A stretch of DNA of 64,000 nucleotides from Rhodocyclaceae bacterium (GCA_030824115.1 JAVBYI010000005.1:114018-178017); one strand, 5' to 3'. Shown: positions 49,528 through 59,394, numbered from the stretch's first letter. Made by a program: numbers and translations. Notes: generated by a model not told the origin, from the sequence alone.

Positions 49528-49557
49528 CTCGATCTCCAGGATGACAAACTCGGGGCA

Positions 49558-49610
49558 ATAAAAAACGGCGTCGATCGCTCGCCACAGGTGGCTTGCAATC
49601 AGACGCCGTT
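49558..49610 (-). terminator. Leader terminator of the nrtA operon
   Basis: On the minus strand, AACGGCGTC and GACGCCGTT pair around a nested GCCAC/GTGGC stem and are followed by six T residues. It lies before the nrtA start, so it would stop transcription unless antitermination occurs. The upstream gene encodes a NasT-type ANTAR protein. Confidence 0.8.
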
Positions 49611-49619
49611 GTCTGGTGG

Positions 49620-49662
49620 GTCGAACCGCCGTTGGTTCGACACTTGGTTGCTATGCAGCAAC
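49620..49662 (-). promoter_or_regulatory. Likely ANTAR-protein target hairpins in the nrtA leader
   Basis: On the minus strand, GTTGCT-GCAT-AGCAAC comes first (49662-49647), then GTCGAACC-AACGGC-GGTTCGAC (49641-49620). The second has an eight-base stem and a six-base loop with A at position 1 and G at 4, the pattern recognised by ANTAR domains. The first does not have that loop. The terminator follows by nine bases. Confidence 0.65.
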
Positions 49663-49720
49663 GAGCGTGCCAGTGCGCTCTGGAAATTCTGGAGTGCCGT
49701 TGAATCAGGGGCTTGCGATG

Positions 49721-49745
49721 AAATGTCGGCGCTGGGGAGACGGCA
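49721..49745 (+). repeat. Dispersed 25-bp repeat, copy 18
   Basis: AAATGTCGGCGCTGG then GGAGACGGCA, between nasT and the nrtA leader. Confidence 0.8.
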
Positions 49746-49820
49746 TGGCGTGGGGCTTTGTCGTCTTTCGAACGCACTGATGGTGTGCGCCGCACACCGA
49801 TACCGCACTGCGCTGGTGCG

Positions 49821-50396
49821 CTAAAGCAGTAGCTGCGCCATGTCCACCACGTTGGCCGCAATCTCTCCCAGGGACTTAGAGCGCTCCATGGCCAGCTTGC
49901 GCAGGGCGGCATAGGCGGCATCTTCATCGAGGCCGCGCGACTTCATGAGGATGCCCTTGGCCTTCTCGATGGTCTTGCGTTCGGAGAGTTTGCGACTGGC
50001 CTCGGCCAGTTCCTGCTTGAGCAGTTGATGCTCTTCGAAGCGTGCAATGGCGACATCGACAATGGGCTTGAGACGGTCGATTTCAAAGCCATCGACCACG
50101 TAAGCGGCCACGCCTGCCTTGACGGCAGAGCGGATCGTCTCGCTGTCGCCGTCGTTGGAAAACATCACCACCGGGCGCGGCATGGTCTGGTTCATCACGC
50201 CGATATGTTCGAGCGTGTCGCGTGAGGGCGACTCGGTCTCGATCAGGATGATGTCGGGCTTGATTTCCTGAATGCGTTCGCTCAGTTCAAACGCCGAGGG
50301 TAATACGGCGGCCACCTGATGGCCGGCCTTGATCAGCCCGGTACAGATTTCGACGGCACGGTGCTGGGATTCGTCAATGACGAGAATGTTGGCCAT
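49821..50396 (-). CDS. nasT: ANTAR-domain response regulator NasT
   Basis: This 191-residue RNA-binding antiterminator has a receiver-like N-terminus (MANILVIDESQHRAV) and a C-terminal ANTAR domain (ERKTIEKAKGILMKSRGLDE, then AYAALRKLAMERSKSLGEIA). NasT binds leader hairpins to permit transcription of nitrate assimilation genes. The receiver phosphorylation site appears to be Glu-53 (DIILIETESPSRD), where Asp is expected. The sensor NasS is not in the window. ATG at 50396 is used. Confidence 0.9.
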   Translation of the reverse strand: MANILVIDESQHRAVEICTGLIKAGHQVAAVLPSAFELSERIQEIKPDIILIETESPSRDTLEHIGVMNQTMPRPVVMFSNDGDSETIRSAVKAGVAAYVVDGFEIDRLKPIVDVAIARFEEHQLLKQELAEASRKLSERKTIEKAKGILMKSRGLDEDAAYAALRKLAMERSKSLGEIAANVVDMAQLLL

Positions 50397-50415
50397 GCCT
50401 GAAACAGAGCAACAT

Positions 50416-50449
50416 ATGAGCCAATGACCTGAAATGGCCATTGGCTCAT
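50416..50449 (-). terminator. Long hairpin between napC and nasT
   Basis: Perfect 11-base arms ATGAGCCAATG and CATTGGCTCAT with a 12-base loop. There is no T-run on the minus strand, so it may be a Rho-type or RNA-stabilising hairpin rather than a classical terminator. Confidence 0.5.
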
Positions 50450-50456
50450 GATGGTA

Positions 50457-51065
50457 TTACTCTTCTTCCTCTTCCGTACCCGGCTTCTTGTAGCCCTTGG
50501 GCAGCTTGTGGGCAATGCCCTGGTGGCAGTCGATACAGGTCTTGCCTTCGGCCTTGGCTTCCATGTGCTTCTTGTAAGGCGTCTTTTTCTGCATCTCCGG
50601 GCTCATGGCATCGAAGCTGTGGCAGTTGCGGCACTCGATCGAGTTGCGTGACTTCATGCGCGCCCATTCACGTTCCGCCATTTCCAGACGGTGCGCTTCA
50701 AACTTCTCCTTGGTGTCGATCACGCCGGTGATCTTGCCGAAGACTTCCTTGGAAGCCTGGATCTTGCGCATGATCTTGTGCGTCCAGTCCTTCGGGACGT
50801 GACAATCCGAGCAGACGGCGCGTACCCCGGTACGGTTGCTGAAGTGAACCGTGGTCTTGTACTCCTCGTACACGTTGTCCCGCATCTCATGGCAACTGAT
50901 GCAGAAGTCCATCGTGTTGGTGGCTTCCATGCCGGTGTTAAAACCACCCCAGAAGATGATGCCGCCGAAGAAGCCGACCACGATCAGGCCAAGTAGCGAA
51001 TATTTTGCGCTTGGCCGCTTGAGTATGGCCCACCAACCGGACTTGTCGTTTTGCTCGTTTGTCAT
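50457..51065 (-). CDS. napC: NapC/NirT tetraheme quinol dehydrogenase
   Basis: This 202-residue membrane-anchored cytochrome c has one helix (YSLLGLIVVGFFGGIIFWGG) and four heme sites, CISCH, CSDCH, CRNCH and CIDCH. It takes electrons from quinol and passes them to NapAB in the periplasm. The C-terminus is a run of five Glu. It is the last nap gene on this strand. Confidence 0.94.
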   Translation of the reverse strand: MTNEQNDKSGWWAILKRPSAKYSLLGLIVVGFFGGIIFWGGFNTGMEATNTMDFCISCHEMRDNVYEEYKTTVHFSNRTGVRAVCSDCHVPKDWTHKIMRKIQASKEVFGKITGVIDTKEKFEAHRLEMAEREWARMKSRNSIECRNCHSFDAMSPEMQKKTPYKKHMEAKAEGKTCIDCHQGIAHKLPKGYKKPGTEEEEE

Positions 51066-51076
51066 GATCGTACGAC

Positions 51077-51439
51077 TTACTTGGGCTGAATGGAGAGGAC
51101 GTATTCAGCCAGGTTCTTCAACTGGGCGACATCGTTGGCGGGCATGGTCTTGGCAATCTTGTGCTTCTCGGTCGTGCCGTCGGCCAGTTTGACATCCTTG
51201 CCCGAGGTCATGTGCTTGACGAGCTCATCGACTGCACCGGCTTTGCCCTTGTACTTTTCGGCGGTCTTCATGAAGGAGGGGCCATCCTTCTCCTTGCGCA
51301 GGCCGTGGCACTGCATGCAGTTGTTCTGTTCGGCCAGGCCCTTGGCACCTTCGACATCGACGGCGAAGGCTGCGGTGGAAAAGCCGCCAGCCGTCAAGGC
51401 CAGTGCTGCAGTGGAAATGAGTGCGGCGATTGATTTCAT
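51077..51439 (-). CDS. Class I cytochrome c of the nap operon
   Basis: This 120-residue protein has a signal peptide (MKSIAALISTAALALTAGGF, cleaved near AFA) and one heme site CMQCH near residue 45. The likely axial methionine is in AKTMPANDVAQL. It resembles c551/c552-type carriers. Its place between napB and napC suggests electron transfer to or from NapAB, but a dedicated role is not established. Confidence 0.87.
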   Translation of the reverse strand: MKSIAALISTAALALTAGGFSTAAFAVDVEGAKGLAEQNNCMQCHGLRKEKDGPSFMKTAEKYKGKAGAVDELVKHMTSGKDVKLADGTTEKHKIAKTMPANDVAQLKNLAEYVLSIQPK

Positions 51440-51469
51440 TTGAGTGATCTCCAACGGGTTTTGAAAAAA

Positions 51470-51925
51470 TTATTTTGTCACGCCGACAAACTTGCTGTCG
51501 ACCAGTTCCTTGGCGTCAACCTGCGGTACGTGACAAGTGTCGCACTGGAAGCGGCTCATTTCCAGCGCCGGTTTGCCGGCCTTGGTCTTGGCGGTCTTCG
51601 AGAAGTGACTCTGGCCGATCTGCGGAATCTTCTGGCCGCGGATTTCTGCGGTCTGGTGGCATTCCATGCAGGCGTTTTCCTCAATGGTCAGCGGCACATA
51701 CTTCTCGACAGTATGCGGCACCATCGGCGGCTGGCCGACAAAGGTGCGCGCGATCAGCTGGGGCTGGCCGACACCGGGGACTTTTTCAGCATATTGCTTG
51801 ACCTGTGGCGCACGGTCGGGTGCCGTGACATCCGCGCCGCGCATGGGGGTCGGGCCTGTCGTCGAGGCACAACCGATAACGGAGGCGATCAGGGTCGCGA
51901 TGGCGAGGCTGGCAGTCTTTTTCAT
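51470..51925 (-). CDS. napB: Periplasmic nitrate reductase diheme subunit NapB
   Basis: This 151-residue cytochrome has two heme sites, CMECH and CDTCH, and transfers electrons to NapA. The N-terminus MKKTASLAIATLIASVIGC contains a lipobox-like VIGC, so Cys-19 may be lipidated and anchor the protein; many NapB are soluble. ATG at 51925 follows AGGAGTTC. Confidence 0.9.
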   Translation of the reverse strand: MKKTASLAIATLIASVIGCASTTGPTPMRGADVTAPDRAPQVKQYAEKVPGVGQPQLIARTFVGQPPMVPHTVEKYVPLTIEENACMECHQTAEIRGQKIPQIGQSHFSKTAKTKAGKPALEMSRFQCDTCHVPQVDAKELVDSKFVGVTK

Positions 51926-51957
51926 GTGAGAACTCCTCCTAAGGAAACTAACGTGGG

Positions 51958-52830
51958 TCATTTTGGAATCGGCGCGGCGTGATTGAAACGTGCGCCAAAG
52001 GCGAAAACATCTTTCGAACAGACATCGATGCAGCGGCCGCAGTTGGTGCAGGCTGAATCAAGGATGATTGGCGCCGTGCCGTCGATGGCTTTAAGCGCCG
52101 GGCGGATCACCTGTTGTTCAGGACAGACGGCGTAGCAGTCCATGCAGTCGTTGCAGGCTTCGCGTTGCGGCAGCACGACACGCATCGCCGAGAACTTGCC
52201 GATCAGGCTGTAGAAGGCACCGACCGGACACAGATGGCCGCACCAGCCATGGCGCATCACGAACAGGTCGAACAGGAAGACCGTCAGAATCACCATCCAC
52301 GCGAAGCCGAGCCCGAAGATCAGGCCACGGTGCAGGATCGACACCGGGTTGATCATTTCCCAGGCGAGGGTGCCGGTGGCTGCGGCAACGATCAGGGTCA
52401 TGGCCAGCACCCAGTAGCGGGTTGCGCGCGTCAGGTGGGCGCCACCCTTGAGGCCGAGGTGGGCGCGCAGCCAGTTGGCGAGATCGGTGACGAGATTGAC
52501 CGGGCAGACCCAGGAGCAGTAGCCGCGTCCGCCGACAATCAGGTAGAAGCCGATGACGATGGCCACGCCGATCAGCGCGAGCTTCTCGGGCACCTGTCCG
52601 GCCACGAGCGCCTGCAACAGCAGATAGGGGTCGCTCAACGGCAGTACGCCGAGGGTGTAGCTGTAGTTCAGGTTGCCCTTGACGATCCACAGGTCGAGCC
52701 ACGGGCCGACCAGGAAGGCGAGCAGGATGCCGAGCTGGCTCGTACGCCGCATCAGCAGCCACTTGTGCGCGGGCAGCCAGCCTTTCGCTTCGATCGCTTC
52801 GGCACCGGGTTTGAGAGGCAGCGCGCTCAT
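51958..52830 (-). CDS. napH: Ferredoxin-type quinol dehydrogenase NapH
   Basis: This 290-residue membrane protein has four helices (for example [18 protein letters not shown]) and two cytoplasm-facing CxxCxxxCP motifs between them. Two C-terminal [4Fe-4S] sites follow, [12 protein letters not shown] and [11 protein letters not shown]. With NapG it moves electrons from quinol toward NapA. It overlaps napG by four bases. Confidence 0.94.
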   Translation of the reverse strand: MSALPLKPGAEAIEAKGWLPAHKWLLMRRTSQLGILLAFLVGPWLDLWIVKGNLNYSYTLGVLPLSDPYLLLQALVAGQVPEKLALIGVAIVIGFYLIVGGRGYCSWVCPVNLVTDLANWLRAHLGLKGGAHLTRATRYWVLAMTLIVAAATGTLAWEMINPVSILHRGLIFGLGFAWMVILTVFLFDLFVMRHGWCGHLCPVGAFYSLIGKFSAMRVVLPQREACNDCMDCYAVCPEQQVIRPALKAIDGTAPIILDSACTNCGRCIDVCSKDVFAFGARFNHAAPIPK

Positions 52831-53693
52831 AGCTTGCCTCCTTGCAGGGCTTTAGGTACGGCAAATGTCGGCACTGGCGGGACGGCATTATTGGGGACGG
52901 TTTCTTGCGGTGTGGCGCTGAGTCCCTTGCCGTATTCGTACTTCATGCCTTCCGGCATGTTGTACTGGTGTTCCGCATCCGGGGCCACCAGACTGCCGCC
53001 GGCTTTTTCCTTCTCGACCCAGCCGAGACGGTAGTGGGCCGACAACTGGCCTTTGGCCATGTAGAGCGGAAATACCTTGATGGCGGCGATTTCGGTCGGG
53101 CAGGCTTTCTCGCATTTGCCGCAGCCGGTGCAGGCATCGGAATGCACCACCGGGATAAACATAGTGTGATCACCGGTGCGCGCATTTCTTTGCGGATCGA
53201 GCGTGATCGCCTTGTCGATCACCGGGCAGACGCGATAGCAGATATCGCAGCGCAGGCCGAGGAAGTTGAGGCAGGTTTCGTGATCGACCAGCACCGCAAG
53301 TCCCATCTTTGCCTTGGTGATGTCCTTGAGCGCATGGTCGAGTGCGCCAGTCGGGCAGGCCTTGATGCACGGAATGTCTTCGCACATCTCGCATGGCGCC
53401 TGACGGGCCACAAAGTAGGGGGTGCCCGTCGACATCGGCTCTTCCGGCTTGGCCAGTTGGAGCATGTCGTAGGGACAATCGCGCACGCACATCCCGCAAC
53501 GGATGCAGGCGGCGGAGAATTCGGTTTCCGGCAGGGCGCCGGGCGGACGCAGGGCGGCGGGGGGCAACGCCGTTGCGTGGCGGGCATAAAGGCCGAGACC
53601 GAGGCCGAGCATGCCGACGCCACACGCCATGCGTGCGGTATCGGCAAGGAACTGCCTCCTGGTTGAGCCTTTGGCGACTTTTTCGGGTGTCAT
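52827..53693 (-). CDS. napG: Ferredoxin-type protein NapG
   Basis: This 288-residue protein has a Tat-type signal ([18 protein letters not shown]) and four [4Fe-4S] sites ([47 protein letters not shown]). It works with NapH in the periplasm. A repeat copy (52863-52887) forms the C-terminal [11 protein letters not shown], an addition beyond the usual end. Confidence 0.94.
   Translation of the reverse strand: MTPEKVAKGSTRRQFLADTARMACGVGMLGLGLGLYARHATALPPAALRPPGALPETEFSAACIRCGMCVRDCPYDMLQLAKPEEPMSTGTPYFVARQAPCEMCEDIPCIKACPTGALDHALKDITKAKMGLAVLVDHETCLNFLGLRCDICYRVCPVIDKAITLDPQRNARTGDHTMFIPVVHSDACTGCGKCEKACPTEIAAIKVFPLYMAKGQLSAHYRLGWVEKEKAGGSLVAPDAEHQYNMPEGMKYEYGKGLSATPQETVPNNAVPPVPTFAVPKALQGGKL
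52863..52887 (+). repeat. Dispersed 25-bp repeat, copy 19 (end of napG)
   Basis: AAATGTCGGCACTGG then CGGGACGGCA, antisense to napG, near its C-terminus. Confidence 0.8.
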
Positions 53694-53702
53694 GATCTTG
53701 GG

Positions 53703-53732
53703 CGGGAAGCCTGCCCCCTGCAGGGCTTCCCG
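53703..53732 (-). other. Intercistronic hairpin between napA and napG
   Basis: Arms CGGGAAGCC and GGCTTCCCG enclose 12 bases in the 57-base gap after napA. Without a T-run in the direction of transcription, it may stabilise the napDA part of the mRNA. Confidence 0.5.
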
Positions 53733-53750
53733 TTTTCTCTGGTTGCCGGT

Positions 53751-56306
53751 TTAGACCTTCACCACCTTGGCGGCACACTTCTTGAAGTCCGTTTCTTTCG
53801 AAATCGGGCAAGTGGCATCCAGGGTGAGTTTATTGACCAGGCGATGCTCGTCAAAGAACGGGACGAAGATCAGGCCTTCCGGCATCTTGTTGCGGCCCTT
53901 GGTGTCGACCCGCAACTCGATTTCGCCACGGCGGGTCGCAACCTTGACCACGTCATTGCGCTTGAGGCCACGCTTTTCCGCATCCTTCGGGTGCATCCAT
54001 ACCACGGCATCCGGGAAGGCCTTGTACAGTTCGGGCACACGCCGCGTCATCGAACCGGTGTGCCAGTGCTCCAGCACGCGACCGGTACACAGCCACAGGT
54101 CGTATTCGTTGTCCGGTTGCTCGGCGGCGGGCTGGTAGGGCAGCGCGAAAATCTTCGCCTTGCCGTCCGGGTAGCCGTAGAAACGTACGCCTTCACCCTT
54201 CTTGACATAAGGATCGTAGCCTTCGCGGAAGCGCCACAGCGTTTCCTTGCCATCGACCACCGGCCAGCGGAAGCCGCGCGCCTTGTGATACTCGTCGAAG
54301 TTGTTGAGGTCATGGGCATGGCCGCGGCCGAACATGGCGTATTCCTCGAACAGACCCTTCTGTACGTAGAAGCCGAAGACGTCGGTTTCGTCGTTGGTGT
54401 AGCCGGCCCAGGCGTGGGCATTGACCTTGGCCGTGTCTTCCTTCGGGAACTTGTTGACCTGGCCGTTGGCATAGAGCACGTCGTAGAGCGTCTTGCCCTT
54501 GTACTCGGGGTTCTTGTCGAGAATTTCGGCGGGCCAGACTTCGTCGGTCTTGAAGCGCTTGGAGAACTCGATGTATTGCCACAGATCGGACTTGGCATCG
54601 CCCGGTGCCTTGACCTGCTGGCGCCACATCTGGCCGCGCCGCTCGGCGTTGCCGAACATGCCTTCCTTTTCCATCCACATCGCGGCGGGCAGGATCAGGT
54701 CGGCCGACATCGCCGAGACGGTCGGATAGACGTCGGAAACCACGGTAAAGCACTTTGGGTTGCGCCAGCCGGGATAAATTTCGCCATTGACGTTCGGGCC
54801 AGCCTGCATGTTGTTGGTGGTCGACGTCCAGAGGAAACCGATCTTGCCGTCCTTGGCCATGCGCGACTGGGCGACGGCGTGGTAGCCGACCCACTCCGGG
54901 ATGGTACCGGCGGGCAGCTTCCAGATCTTTTCACTGGCGGCGCGGTGCTTCGGGTTCATCACCACCATATCGGCGGGCAGACGATGGGCGAAGGTGCCGA
55001 CTTCACGGGCGGTGCCGCAGGCGGAGGGCTGGCCGGTCAGTGAGAAGGGGCTGTTGCCCGGCTCGGAGATCTTGCCCACCAGCAGGTGCACGTTGTAGAT
55101 CATGTTATTGACCCAGGTGCCGCGCGTGTGCTGGTTGAAGCCCATGGTCCAGAACGAGGTGACCTTGACCTTCGGATCGGCATAGGCCTTGGCCAGTGCT
55201 TCCAGTTTTTCCTTCGGCACGCCGGAAATCTCGTGGGCCTTGTCGACGGTGTATTCGGCAACGAACTTGGCAAAATCGTCAAAGGTGATCGGCGTGTGTT
55301 TGTTCGGGTCGCCCTTCGGCTTGCCGTCGGCACCGGGGTAACCGTTGTTGCCCGCAACCTGCTCCAGCGGATGGTTGGGACGCAGGCCGTAGCCGATGTC
55401 GGTGACGCCCTTGAAGAAGCCGACGTTCTTGGCAACAAATTCCTTGTTCACCGCATTGTTCTGGATGATGTAGTTGCAGATGTAGTTGAGGATCGCCAGG
55501 TCGGACTGCGGCTTGAAGATCAGCTCGTTATCGGCCAGTTCGCAAGAGCGGTGCGAGAAGGTCGAGAGGACATGAATCTTGACGTGGTTGGCGGTGAGGC
55601 GGCGGTTGGTGATGCGCGACCAGAGGATCGGGTGCATCTCGGCCATGTTCGAACCCCACAGCGCGAACACGTCGGCGTTCTCGATGTCGTCATAGCAGCC
55701 CATCGGCTCGTCGATACCGAAGGTGCGCATGAAGCCCGCTACGGCCGATGCCATGCAATGGCGGGCATTCGGGTCGATGCTGTTGGTGCGCAGGCCGGCC
55801 TTCCACAGTTTGGCAGCGGCATAGCCTTCCCACACCGTCCATTGGCCGGAGCCGAACATCGCGACGCCGCGCTGCCCCTGATTCGGATCTTTCAGCGTGG
55901 TCTTGACCTTTTCGGCCATGAGGTCAAACGCTTGATCCCATGAAATCGGCGTGAATTCACCGTTCTTGTCGAACTTGCCATCCTTCATGCGCAGCAGCGG
56001 CTTGGTCAGACGATCGTGTCCGTACTGGATCTTTGCCAGGAAATAGCCCTTGACGCAGTTGAGGCCCTTGTTGACCGGGGCATCGGGGTCGCCCTGAGTG
56101 GCGACAATCTTGCCGTCCTTGACGCCGACGAGCACGCCGCAGCCGGTGCCGCAGTAGCGGCAGGCGCCTTTGTCCCAGCGCACACCGTCACCGCCTCTGG
56201 CCTGGGCGAGCGCCACGCCGGGCACGCTCATGCCGGCTGTGACCGCGGCGGCGGCTACGGCATTGGTCTTGATGAATTCACGTCGCGTCATTGTTACTTG
56301 AGTCAT
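53751..56306 (-). CDS. napA: Periplasmic nitrate reductase catalytic subunit NapA
   Basis: This 851-residue molybdoenzyme reduces nitrate in the periplasm. It has a Tat signal ([16 protein letters not shown]), a [4Fe-4S] site [10 protein letters not shown] with the last Cys in GLNCVKGY, and the Mo-binding cysteine in [13 protein letters not shown] near residue 180. Length is normal. It follows napD by 45 bases, and NapD would bind its signal peptide. Confidence 0.97.
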   Translation of the reverse strand: MTQVTMTRREFIKTNAVAAAAVTAGMSVPGVALAQARGGDGVRWDKGACRYCGTGCGVLVGVKDGKIVATQGDPDAPVNKGLNCVKGYFLAKIQYGHDRLTKPLLRMKDGKFDKNGEFTPISWDQAFDLMAEKVKTTLKDPNQGQRGVAMFGSGQWTVWEGYAAAKLWKAGLRTNSIDPNARHCMASAVAGFMRTFGIDEPMGCYDDIENADVFALWGSNMAEMHPILWSRITNRRLTANHVKIHVLSTFSHRSCELADNELIFKPQSDLAILNYICNYIIQNNAVNKEFVAKNVGFFKGVTDIGYGLRPNHPLEQVAGNNGYPGADGKPKGDPNKHTPITFDDFAKFVAEYTVDKAHEISGVPKEKLEALAKAYADPKVKVTSFWTMGFNQHTRGTWVNNMIYNVHLLVGKISEPGNSPFSLTGQPSACGTAREVGTFAHRLPADMVVMNPKHRAASEKIWKLPAGTIPEWVGYHAVAQSRMAKDGKIGFLWTSTTNNMQAGPNVNGEIYPGWRNPKCFTVVSDVYPTVSAMSADLILPAAMWMEKEGMFGNAERRGQMWRQQVKAPGDAKSDLWQYIEFSKRFKTDEVWPAEILDKNPEYKGKTLYDVLYANGQVNKFPKEDTAKVNAHAWAGYTNDETDVFGFYVQKGLFEEYAMFGRGHAHDLNNFDEYHKARGFRWPVVDGKETLWRFREGYDPYVKKGEGVRFYGYPDGKAKIFALPYQPAAEQPDNEYDLWLCTGRVLEHWHTGSMTRRVPELYKAFPDAVVWMHPKDAEKRGLKRNDVVKVATRRGEIELRVDTKGRNKMPEGLIFVPFFDEHRLVNKLTLDATCPISKETDFKKCAAKVVKV

Positions 56307-56351
56307 GTCAGGCCTCCTTATTGATTCGGCTTGTGGGTATCGTTGGCAGCA

Positions 56352-56612
56352 TTACGCTGCCAGCAAGATTTCTGCTTCGGGTTCGGTTTCTTTCTGGTGA
56401 TAGACCATGGACGCCGACATCACGCCGTCCATCAGGCTGATCTGTTCGTACATCTGGATCGTTTCGCGATCGCCCTCGGTTTCGATGAGGGCGATGATCT
56501 TGCCCTCGGGCGACACGGCGGCCACTTCGACGCCCTCAAGGGTGTTGAGGCTGGCGACGACCGCTTGGGCGCGGTCGGGACCGGGGATGACGATGACACT
56601 CGATATATTCAT
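56352..56612 (-). CDS. napD: NapA signal-peptide chaperone NapD
   Basis: This 86-residue protein (MNISSVIVIPGPDRAQAVVA) has the ferredoxin-like fold of NapD, which binds the NapA Tat signal before export. The start at 56612 has GGAACCCC just upstream; the longer reading to 56714 is rejected. It is the first gene of the nap operon. A small hairpin (GGCAGC/GCTGCC) spans its stop. Confidence 0.92.
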   Translation of the reverse strand: MNISSVIVIPGPDRAQAVVASLNTLEGVEVAAVSPEGKIIALIETEGDRETIQMYEQISLMDGVMSASMVYHQKETEPEAEILLAA

Positions 56613-56715
56613 GGGGGGTTCCTTTTCCTGTGTCGTGAAGCGGGGCAATCGATCAAGCTGGCTGCATCCTAGGCGCGCGGGCAAGCGCTTTCCAGCCCCC
56701 TTCAATCCCGCCAAC

Positions 56716-56731
56716 TACCTACAAAGTGGTA
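56716..56731. promoter_or_regulatory. Candidate NarL-type 7-2-7 site
   Basis: TACCTAC-AA-AGTGGTA matches the inverted heptamer pair for NarL/NarP at 12 of 14 positions. It lies in the divergent region between napD and narX. Assignment is inference. Confidence 0.5.
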
Positions 56732-56867
56732 GCCATTCGCAAGGCCGAAAACCATTAGAATCAAGCGAATGCAGTTTTGCCCTGACGGTGCATGTGGTTA
56801 ATCGCCTACCCCGAAAGGGTCTCGGCTTAGTTCTTCTTCGTGCTTCTTCGTCTGCCAGAATCTCCCC

Positions 56868-58730
56868 ATGCAGCGTTTTTTTCCCTCCCTGCGCCATGGT
56901 TTGCGCGATTCGGTGCTGTTGCGCACCGGCTTGGTCATGGGCCTGCTTGCCCTGTTGTCGGTCACCTCGATCGTTATTTCGACGGTGATTGCCGAAGACA
57001 TCAGCGGACGCGCCAATGCCGTGAACGTGTCCGGTTCGCTGCGTTTCCTCACCTATCGCACGCTGAGCGAGGTGCTGCAGCCAGGAAAGCGCCCGCAGGC
57101 GCATGAGACCATCAAGTTGTTCGAACGTCGCCTGCTCGGTCTGGAGCGCTTTATCGTGGCGAAATCGCCGAAGGAGTCACCCTCTGTCATCGCGGTGCAT
57201 AGCGTGCTGCAGCGCTGGAACATGTCTATCCGCTCACTGGAGATTGCGGCGGCGAATGGCAATCCCGACGCACTGGCTCAGGTGGCTCACGAGATTCCGA
57301 ATTTTGTCGATCAGATCGATCATGTCGTGCACCTGATCGAAGAAGAACTGGAAAGCAAAGCACGCATGTTGCGCATCGTCCAACTGGGCTTGCTCGGCCT
57401 GATTGTGTTGATCAGTCTGGTCACCCTCTGGCTGTTGCGCAAGCATTTGATCGTGCCGCTGGCCGAGCTGTTGCAGGCAGCGCGTACTGTGTCCCAGGGT
57501 TCGTTCTCAACGCGCGTCTCGCATGTCGGCAACGATGAGCTGGGTCAGTTGGGCAGTGCCTTCAACACCATGGTGGGCGAGATTGCCACCATGTATGCGC
57601 ACCTCGAAGAGAAGGTGGCGGAAAAGACCCACGAATTGACGCGCACCAACGAGTCGCTCGAATTGCTCTATCGCGTCAGTCAGCAGCTATCGGCCAGTGA
57701 CCTGACGCTGGACAAGCTGCAGGCGATCCTGCGTGAGGTCGAAGCGGCCCTCGATCTGGGCCACAGCATGATCTGCATCAGCGACAACGGTCAACTGCCG
57801 GCCCACACCATCACCAGCGACCTGACGCCTGAGGAAATTCATGCCAGTTGCAAGCGCGAGGCATGTGCAAAATGCTTCCTCGTGGCCGAGGACTCGTTGC
57901 CTCGACAGGCCATGAGCAGCCGAGTATTGGCGGTGCCGATTGGCGATAGCGACGGGTTGCGCGGCATCCTGCCGATCCTGTTGAAAGAAGGCAAGTCACT
58001 GTCGCGCGAACAGGAACGGGTCATCGAGACCGTCGGCCATCATGTGTCCAATGCCCTGATCAACATGCGCCGCGCCCAGGAAAAACACCGTCTCGCCGTG
58101 CTTGAAGAGCGTACGGTGATTGCACGTGAACTGCATGACTCGATCGCCCAGTCGCTCAGCTATTTGCGCATCCAGGTTACCCGTCTGGAAAAATGTCTTG
58201 ACCAGGGCGGCGATGCGCGCGTCATTGCCGAAGAGTTGAAGCATGGTTTGGCCGGCGCTTATCGCGAGTTGCGCGAGCTGATCACCACCTTCCGCCTGCG
58301 CATCGACGAGCGCGGCTTCAATGTGGCGCTGCAGGAAACCGTCGCCGAATTCTCGGAAAAGCTCGGCTTCCCGGTCACCTTGCGCAATGCCATGTCCGGC
58401 ATCGTGCTCTCGGCCAACGAGGAAATGCACGTCATCCGCATCATTCGCGAGGCACTGTCGAATATCGAACGGCATGCCGAGGCCAGGACGGCCAGTGTCG
58501 CGATTGCCCTCGATTCCTTTCAGGCCGTGACGGTGCGCATCAGCGACGATGGCAAGGGCTTTGATACGGCGCTGAAGCCGGCCAACCATTTTGGCGTGAA
58601 TATCATGCATGACCGTTCCGCCATCCTCGATGGCCGGCTTGAGGTTGAGTCGGCACCGGGGCAGGGGACGGTGATCATCCTGCAATTCCTGCCACAGAAA
58701 ATCCGCCAGGCCGTGCCTGAGCTGACCTGA
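56868..58730 (+). CDS. narX: Nitrate/nitrite sensor histidine kinase, NarX type
   Basis: This 620-residue kinase has helices at about 18-41 and 172-194 around a NarX/PilJ-type sensor with the P-box-like NAVNVSGSLRFLTYR at residues 50-64. HAMP, a GAF-like region and HisKA_3 follow, with the phospho-His at 423 (ARELHDSIAQSLSYLRIQV), then an ATPase with DDGKGFD. It probably senses nitrate and phosphorylates the regulator gene 10 bases downstream. Confidence 0.92.
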   Translation: MQRFFPSLRHGLRDSVLLRTGLVMGLLALLSVTSIVISTVIAEDISGRANAVNVSGSLRFLTYRTLSEVLQPGKRPQAHETIKLFERRLLGLERFIVAKSPKESPSVIAVHSVLQRWNMSIRSLEIAAANGNPDALAQVAHEIPNFVDQIDHVVHLIEEELESKARMLRIVQLGLLGLIVLISLVTLWLLRKHLIVPLAELLQAARTVSQGSFSTRVSHVGNDELGQLGSAFNTMVGEIATMYAHLEEKVAEKTHELTRTNESLELLYRVSQQLSASDLTLDKLQAILREVEAALDLGHSMICISDNGQLPAHTITSDLTPEEIHASCKREACAKCFLVAEDSLPRQAMSSRVLAVPIGDSDGLRGILPILLKEGKSLSREQERVIETVGHHVSNALINMRRAQEKHRLAVLEERTVIARELHDSIAQSLSYLRIQVTRLEKCLDQGGDARVIAEELKHGLAGAYRELRELITTFRLRIDERGFNVALQETVAEFSEKLGFPVTLRNAMSGIVLSANEEMHVIRIIREALSNIERHAEARTASVAIALDSFQAVTVRISDDGKGFDTALKPANHFGVNIMHDRSAILDGRLEVESAPGQGTVIILQFLPQKIRQAVPELT

Positions 58731-58740
58731 AAGGATCTCC

Positions 58741-59394
58741 ATGACTGCCTGCTCCGAAACCTCGCGCGTCCTCATCATCGACGATCATCCGCTGTTTCGT
58801 CGCGGCGTTCGCCAGTTGCTGGGGCTCGATGGGAGTTATGACGTCGTTGGCGAGGCGGCGAGCGGGCAAGAGGGGATTGACCTCGCCAAGCTGCACGACC
58901 CCGACCTGATCCTGCTCGATCTCAACATGAAGGGCATCAACGGCCTCGAAACCCTGCGCACCCTGCGCGACATGGGCTGCGAGGCACGCATCATCATGGT
59001 CACCGTCTCGAATGCGCCGGAAGACCTGATGACGGCGATCCGTTCCGGTGCGGATGGCTACATCCTCAAGGACAACGATCCCGAGGACATCCTGCGCATG
59101 GTCTGCAGTGTGATGCAGGGACAGACGGCGATCAGCCCCGAACTGACCAGCCTGCTGGCCAGCGCCTTGCGCGATGAGAGCATGTCGGAAAACCGCAGCC
59201 ACGCCAGCCTGACCGAGCGCGAGACGGCCATTCTCAAGTGCCTCGCCGCCGGCAAATCGAACAAGCTGATTGCCCGCGAACTCGACATCATGGAAAGCAC
59301 CGTCAAGGTGCACATCCGCAACCTGCTGAAGAAACTCAAGTTCCGCTCACGCGTCGAAGCTGCCGTTTGGGCGGTCTCCAACAACCTCGGCTAG
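58741..59394 (+). CDS. narL: NarL/FixJ family response regulator
   Basis: This 217-residue regulator has a receiver with phospho-Asp in LILLDLNMKGINGLE near residue 60 and a LuxR-type helix-turn-helix (LTERETAILKCLAAGKSNKL, then STVKVHIRNLLKKL). Pairing with the NarX-type kinase implies nitrate-responsive control of nap and nearby genes. AAGGATCTCC precedes the start. It overlaps the napF stop tail to tail. Confidence 0.92.
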   Translation: MTACSETSRVLIIDDHPLFRRGVRQLLGLDGSYDVVGEAASGQEGIDLAKLHDPDLILLDLNMKGINGLETLRTLRDMGCEARIIMVTVSNAPEDLMTAIRSGADGYILKDNDPEDILRMVCSVMQGQTAISPELTSLLASALRDESMSENRSHASLTERETAILKCLAAGKSNKLIARELDIMESTVKVHIRNLLKKLKFRSRVEAAVWAVSNNLG

